From Maridesulfovibrio bastinii DSM 16055 (GTDB lineage: Bacteria > Desulfobacterota > Desulfovibrionia > Desulfovibrionales > Desulfovibrionaceae), in contig NZ_AUCX01000007.1 of the NCBI RefSeq assembly GCF_000429985.1, positions 1 to 64,000 of the forward strand: DNA of 64,000 nt, given 5' to 3'. Positions 59,803 to 64,000 of this stretch are shown here, piece after piece. A program made the position numbers and the translations under genes. Below the pieces are notes generated by a model. That model made no database searches and had not been told where the DNA came from. It saw nothing but the letters and a program-made list of their open reading frames with translations. The number at the start of each line of letters is the position of its first letter. The stretch's first letter is position 1.

Positions 59803-60570
59803 ATGAAGAAAGTACTGGTTGTTTTTGCCGTTTTTTGTGTGCTTGCTATGTCAGCCTCTTCTGGCTGGAGCCAGCAACCTGAAACTATTTATATGACCTC
59901 GCTTGAATGGCCTCCATATACAGGAGCGGAACTTCCTGATTTCGGAGCAAGTATTCAGATTGCAAGACAGGCTTTTGCTGCTGTCGGATACAACCTTTCA
60001 ATCAAATTTTATCCGTGGAAAAGAACTGTAAGAACAGCCCGCAATGATCATAATTTTTTAGGCTTCCTCCCCGAATATTACTCTCCTGACAAGGAAAAGG
60101 ATTTTATCTGTTCTAAGCCCATAGGGACAAGTCCGCTTGGATTTATCTCTATTGCTGAGGATAAGTTTGTCTGGGAGGATTTAAAAGACCTCAAAGGCAA
60201 AGTCATCGGAGTGGTTCTGGGGTATGTTAATACTGCGGAGTTCGATCAGATGGTCGCTGATGGTGTACTCAGCGTGGACTATTCAAGAGATGATGTGACC
60301 AATATCAGAAAACTTCTGCGTGGAAGAATTGATCTGGCGGTAATAGATAAAAATGTGTTTGAGTATCTGATGAATGTTTATCCTGAATTTTCCAGAGATG
60401 ATGACAGGATCGTTTTCAATGAAAAACTGCTCGAAGTTAAAAAGTTGTATGCCTGCTTTCGCAGAGGTGCGGAGGGTGACGCTATCTGCAGTAAATTTAA
60501 CGAGGGTTTGAAGAAAATAGAAGTTAATATTTTTCAGAAAAAATATATAAACAACTCTCTGGGAAGATAG
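59803..60570 (+). CDS. Family 3 solute-binding-like protein
   Basis: The 255-residue protein has a signal peptide (VLVVFAVFCVLAMSASSGWS) and an amino-acid-binding-like fold: TIYMTSLEWPPYTGAELPDFGASIQIARQAFAAVGY, KFYPWKRTVRTAR, and DLKGKVIGVVLGYVN. The EWPPYTG element is typical of orphan periplasmic sensors. It sits 6 bases before a histidine kinase whose own sensor is of the same family. It is unlikely to be a transporter component, as no permease is near. Confidence 0.82.
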   Translation: MKKVLVVFAVFCVLAMSASSGWSQQPETIYMTSLEWPPYTGAELPDFGASIQIARQAFAAVGYNLSIKFYPWKRTVRTARNDHNFLGFLPEYYSPDKEKDFICSKPIGTSPLGFISIAEDKFVWEDLKDLKGKVIGVVLGYVNTAEFDQMVADGVLSVDYSRDDVTNIRKLLRGRIDLAVIDKNVFEYLMNVYPEFSRDDDRIVFNEKLLEVKKLYACFRRGAEGDAICSKFNEGLKKIEVNIFQKKYINNSLGR

Positions 60571-60576
60571 AAAAAC

Positions 60577-62694
60577 GTGGATCAACGATACAATAGTGAA
60601 AATTTTTTATCCGTAGCATCGCGCATTTTTACTACTACAGCCACTTTGTGTCTGTTCATATTTTGTTTTGTCCGTCCTGCCTTCGCCTATATTCATTTCA
60701 GAGGTGATTATAATTACCGTCCTTATGAGTTTCTGGATAATGGGATTCCGTCCGGATTTAATGTGGATATAATCAGGGCCGTTTCTCAGACTCTGGGAAT
60801 TGATATTAAAATTGACCTCGGGCCATGGAAAGAAGTCCGCAACCAATTGGAGAATAAGGAAATTGAAGCCCTCACAGGGATGTATGAATCCCCAGCCAGA
60901 GACCGTTATGTAGATTTTTCAATGCCTCTTATCATTGTTTCCCATTCCATGTTTGTAAGGGATGACTCGGGAATCAGATCACAGGATGATCTTAAGGGTA
61001 TGAATATTGCCGTCATTCGCGGTGATATAATGCATGATTATGCCATCAAAAATTTTTCTGACTCAAGTATAATTCCTGTTGATTCGTATGAAACAGCTAT
61101 CAATATGTTGTCTGCCGGAGAATTTGACTGTGCTCTTCTCGGTAAATTGCAGGGTCTTTACTGGATTTCCAATGAAGATGTGGACAATGTGAGGTCCGTA
61201 GGTGAGCCGATGATGGCTGCCAGATATTGTTTTGCTGTCAGGGAGGGAGATGGCGAACTGCTGGCCCAACTCAACGAGGGGCTGTTTCTGATTAAAAAAT
61301 CAGGTGAATACGACAGAATATATAATAAATGGTTCGGAGTGTATGAGCAGAAAGCTTTATACCGTAAGCTGATGTTCAGATCATTGTGGGCCATTGGTCC
61401 GCTGCTTTTTCTGCTGTGTGCTTTTATTTTGTGGTCATGGACATTGCGGAGAAAAATCAGGATTCATACCGAAGCCTTGAGGCATGAGCTGGAAGAGCGG
61501 CAGAAGGCAGAGAAAGCTTTAAAAATCAGTGAGGAACATTACCGGACTATTTTTAACAGTATCATGGACGGGTTCTATTATTGTGATCTCGAAGGAAATA
61601 TTAAGACAGCCAACCCCTCTGCGGCAAAAATTCTCGGTTATGAAAAACCTGAGGACGTAGTAGGGCTCAATGCTGCAAAAGATATCTATCTTGATTTTGA
61701 GCGTAGAAATGATTTTTTAGACCAGATCAACGAATTCGGTTTTACTCAGGGGTATGAGGTTGAAGTTAAGCGTTTTGACGGTTCCGTAATTACTCTTGAG
61801 ATAAATTCCAAGCTGATGCGTGATCCGGTTACAGGAAAAATAGAAGGTATAGCAGGGGTGTTCCGGGATATCACCAGACGCCGAAGAATGGAGACCATAA
61901 TGGTCCAGACTGAAAAAATGATGTCACTGGGAAGTATGGCTTCCGGGATAGCCCATGAATTGAATAATCCGCTAGCTGCTATTGTCGGCAATGCCCAGAA
62001 TATTGAAACCCGCCTTTTGAAAAAAACAGAAAAAAATTTAGAAACTGCTGATGGTTGCGGGCTTGATTATGAAAGTCTTCAGTGTTTTTTAGATAAAAGG
62101 AAAATCCCTGAAATTATTCGGGGTATTATGGCTTCAGGAGCAAAAGCGGCCTCTGTTGTCAGCAATATGCTGAGTTTCAGTGGAAACAGTGGATATTTTG
62201 CATGGCACAATGTTTTATCCATTATTGAGGATTCAATAAATCTGGCCTCAAACGACTATAATCTGATTAAAAAATATGATTTCAGAAATATTGAGATTGT
62301 CAGGGATTATGCTGCGAATCTGCCACAGATTTATTGTGACCGCAGTGAGATTCAGCAGGCTTTATTTAATATTTTGCGAAACGGAGCGGAAGCTGTTTCA
62401 AAGAAAGCATATAAAAATGACAGAGCTAGATTCCATATAACTGCCCGCAGAGATAACGATATGCTGGAAATCGTTATCGGAGACAACGGTCCGGGGATGA
62501 GCAATGAAACAAGCCGGAGAATTTTTGAACCATTTTTTACTACAAAACCGGTGGGAGAAGGTATCGGACTGGGGCTTTCGATTTCTTATTTCATAATAGA
62601 AGATAAGCACGGCGGCCACATTACGATAAAATCTTCATTCGGTGAATATACAAGAGTTGCCATTCTGCTCCCGGTAGCAGGTCCCAAGAAATAG
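60577..62694 (+). CDS. Histidine kinase with periplasmic binding-protein sensor and PAS domain
   Basis: The 705-residue protein has a signal sequence, a family 3 binding-protein sensor (~40-265: YRPYEFLDNGIPSGFNVDIIRAVSQTLGI, LTGMYESPARDRYVDFSMPL), one helix (SLWAIGPLLFLLCAFILWSW), a PAS domain (~315-440) and the kinase core: SLGSMASGIAHELNNPLAAIVGNAQN (phospho-His), ILRNGAEAV (N-box), DNGPGMSNETSRRIFEPFFTTK and GIGLGLSISYFII. Start is a GTG 6 bases after the binding-protein stop; the ribosome site is weak. No response regulator is adjacent. Confidence 0.9.
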   Translation: MDQRYNSENFLSVASRIFTTTATLCLFIFCFVRPAFAYIHFRGDYNYRPYEFLDNGIPSGFNVDIIRAVSQTLGIDIKIDLGPWKEVRNQLENKEIEALTGMYESPARDRYVDFSMPLIIVSHSMFVRDDSGIRSQDDLKGMNIAVIRGDIMHDYAIKNFSDSSIIPVDSYETAINMLSAGEFDCALLGKLQGLYWISNEDVDNVRSVGEPMMAARYCFAVREGDGELLAQLNEGLFLIKKSGEYDRIYNKWFGVYEQKALYRKLMFRSLWAIGPLLFLLCAFILWSWTLRRKIRIHTEALRHELEERQKAEKALKISEEHYRTIFNSIMDGFYYCDLEGNIKTANPSAAKILGYEKPEDVVGLNAAKDIYLDFERRNDFLDQINEFGFTQGYEVEVKRFDGSVITLEINSKLMRDPVTGKIEGIAGVFRDITRRRRMETIMVQTEKMMSLGSMASGIAHELNNPLAAIVGNAQNIETRLLKKTEKNLETADGCGLDYESLQCFLDKRKIPEIIRGIMASGAKAASVVSNMLSFSGNSGYFAWHNVLSIIEDSINLASNDYNLIKKYDFRNIEIVRDYAANLPQIYCDRSEIQQALFNILRNGAEAVSKKAYKNDRARFHITARRDNDMLEIVIGDNGPGMSNETSRRIFEPFFTTKPVGEGIGLGLSISYFIIEDKHGGHITIKSSFGEYTRVAILLPVAGPKK

Positions 62695-62711
62695 TATTTT
62701 CTGATTCCTGA

Positions 62712-63464
62712 TTAATAGCCGCAGGCTTTCAGGTTGTTTTTATGAACTTTTCTGTAAAAGTCATTCAGCGTTGAATCATCTTCCGTATCATACCCCTGTA
62801 TGACATTTTTGAGGTACAAAATATTTTCATGAATTAATTCAACCCCTCCCGGTTCACCATGACTCGGTATCACTGTCCTGAGCCCTTTTAACGCAGCCAG
62901 CTTTTCAAGACCGGTTACCCATTCTTCAACCGCTGTGCCGTCATTAATAGTCGGAAATGGATTTTCTATAGCGTCTCCGCCAAGCAGCAGTCCTTCTTCC
63001 GGGATATAGGCTACTATGGAGTCATTTGTATGACCGGGGATATGATAGAGGTCCATGGAAAGTCCACCCAGATCTATTTCCGTCTGCTGGGAAAAAGTTA
63101 TGTCCGGCTGTAATAGAATAATATTTTTGAATTTCTCATGGTTTTCTTTTCTAAGACTTTCAATATCATCCGGCAGTTCTGAAATAAATCTGTCCCTGCA
63201 GAAGTGATGGGCCATAATTACCTTATAATAGCCTGTCAGTGCTGAGATTCCCAGCACATGATCCCAGTCCGCATGGCTGTAGACTATTACCGTATCCCGG
63301 TCAGAAACCAGTTCAACTGCCTGCTCCATTTCTTCCGGCGTGGAAAGAGTGTCCCAGACGACGTTCCAGTTACGCCCCTTTACAACGGCACTGCGTACGT
63401 TGAAACCGTCAAGCTCTGCTTCAAGCAGATATATATTATCACTGATTTTTTTGGTCATAGTCAT
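62712..63464 (-). CDS. Metallo-beta-lactamase-fold hydrolase
   Basis: The 250-residue protein has the MBL metal motif YSHADWDHVLG (HxDxDH type), then a downstream His in LYHIPGHTNDSI, an Asp in GLLLGGDAIE and a final His in VIPSHGEPGG. These are the usual two-zinc or di-iron ligands. No signal peptide. GAGGA precedes the ATG. It is monogenic and divergent from the next gene. Substrate unknown; glyoxalase-II-like or other thioester and phosphodiester hydrolases share this fold. Confidence 0.88.
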   Translation of the reverse strand: MTMTKKISDNIYLLEAELDGFNVRSAVVKGRNWNVVWDTLSTPEEMEQAVELVSDRDTVIVYSHADWDHVLGISALTGYYKVIMAHHFCRDRFISELPDDIESLRKENHEKFKNIILLQPDITFSQQTEIDLGGLSMDLYHIPGHTNDSIVAYIPEEGLLLGGDAIENPFPTINDGTAVEEWVTGLEKLAALKGLRTVIPSHGEPGGVELIHENILYLKNVIQGYDTEDDSTLNDFYRKVHKNNLKACGY

Positions 63465-63588
63465 GGGAGTTCCTCAATCTGCAATCTATATTCTTGCTCT
63501 GCCGAAGGCATGCTACTATGCTCGTTCAGCGTATAGTGGAGCTACAATTGTTTTGGTTTACAGATCAATTAGAAAAAAAGGAGTGAGT

Positions 63589-64000
63589 ATGCACTGTTGG
63601 TGCAGAGACCTGTTGGATTATGAATTTCCTGTTCTCCGGCTGCTTTCAATTTTGCAATGTGAGAATGATCATGATTTAAGTAGGATAGAGGTAGAATCTT
63701 CTCTGGGGTGCCTGCTCCTTAAAGATGCTAGCCTGGAAACACAAAGAGGTATGCTACCACTTCTGAAGTTTTATTTCACCTCTGAAGACGGAACTGACTG
63801 GTCCTTTTATTATTGGGGAGCTGTTTCACCATGGAAATTTAACAGAGTTGAATTTTGTGGTCCTGATTTTCCGCGCACAACTATGGTCTTTAACGAAATT
63901 TCAAAGGTTTATGCGGCTCCAAAATCAGGCTTCGGTTATAAAAGTGTAACCGGCGGGGATGAAGTCCAGTTATCGTGCGGCAGCCTGTACTTATGGAGAA
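63589..64000 (+). CDS. Partial gene running off the window, unknown
   Basis: An ATG at 63589 with a strong AAAGGAG site is followed by 137 open codons to the window edge: MHCWCRDLLDYEFPVLRLLS at the start, FYFTSEDGTDWSFYYWGAVSPWKFNRVEFCGPDFP in the middle. There is no signal peptide. The aromatic-rich sequence does not match a family I recognise. The C-terminus lies outside. Confidence 0.6.
   Translation, partial: MHCWCRDLLDYEFPVLRLLSILQCENDHDLSRIEVESSLGCLLLKDASLETQRGMLPLLKFYFTSEDGTDWSFYYWGAVSPWKFNRVEFCGPDFPRTTMVFNEISKVYAAPKSGFGYKSVTGGDEVQLSCGSLYLWR

Noticed and set aside
1-64000. CRISPR arrays, tRNA or rRNA genes
   Set aside because: No regularly spaced identical repeats, and no cloverleaf or rRNA-like sequence was recognised while reading both strands.

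Overview
The window reads as chromosome from an anaerobic, sulfate-reducing Desulfovibrionaceae-like bacterium. Grounds: a three-gene cluster for a tetraheme cytochrome c3-like protein and a periplasmic [NiFe] hydrogenase in the hyn isozyme-2 order, an Rnf operon opened by a multiheme cytochrome c, a cytoplasmic molybdopterin oxidoreductase and ferredoxin-containing flavoenzymes. The DNA is moderately AT-rich, with long AT-rich spacers, which would suit a marine lineage; that placement is inferred. No tRNA, rRNA or CRISPR was seen.

Layout. 1-8.2 kb: frameshifted ISL3-type transposase, an FAD reductase, a translationally coupled trio (degenerate RsbW-like ATPase, HisC-like aminotransferase, GNAT) and small secreted proteins. 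8.5-14 kb: phenolic acid decarboxylase with a divergent LysR gene, a C39-like peptidase gene broken by an in-frame TGA, a Crp/Fnr regulator facing a CODH/Hcp-like domain that has lost its metal ligands, DUF3574 and YbaK. 14-24.5 kb: a caspase-like exported protein with a lipoprotein, then a surface-glycan-like block (glycosyltransferase fused to three methyltransferase-like domains, SGNH-like hydrolase, lipoyl-like domain, FkbH-like fusion). 24.5-33 kb: an RHH-GntR-FCD regulator, an outer-membrane channel and a BtuF/FecCD-type uptake operon that continues into a methyltransferase and a radical SAM protein fused to a periplasmic-binding-protein-like domain. 33-42.4 kb: soluble Cache histidine kinase, DUF900-type hydrolase, molybdopterin oxidoreductase, a 699-bp inverted-repeat cassette, and the hydrogenase cluster.

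42.4-50.4 kb: a 1.28-kb regulatory spacer and the Rnf operon (cytochrome, rnfC-D-G-E-A-B), in which RnfB is fused to a GltD-like flavoprotein module and RnfE ends in a cysteine-rich tail. 50.4-64 kb: two binding-protein/histidine-kinase pairs, a repeat-containing protein of unknown role, CynX/NimT-type MFS transporter, ferredoxin-nitroreductase, EVE, SlyX, a metallo-beta-lactamase-fold hydrolase and a partial gene at the edge.

The best candidates for something undescribed are (i) the 25.9-33 kb uptake/modification locus, whose two promoter regions share the same GTCACG-N14-CGTGAC motif; (ii) the RnfB-GltD fusion complex; (iii) the ligand-less CODH/Hcp-like domain beside a Crp/Fnr regulator; and (iv) the inverted-repeat cassette at 38.6-39.3 kb. 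Functional statements rest on family recognition by eye; no database search was run.
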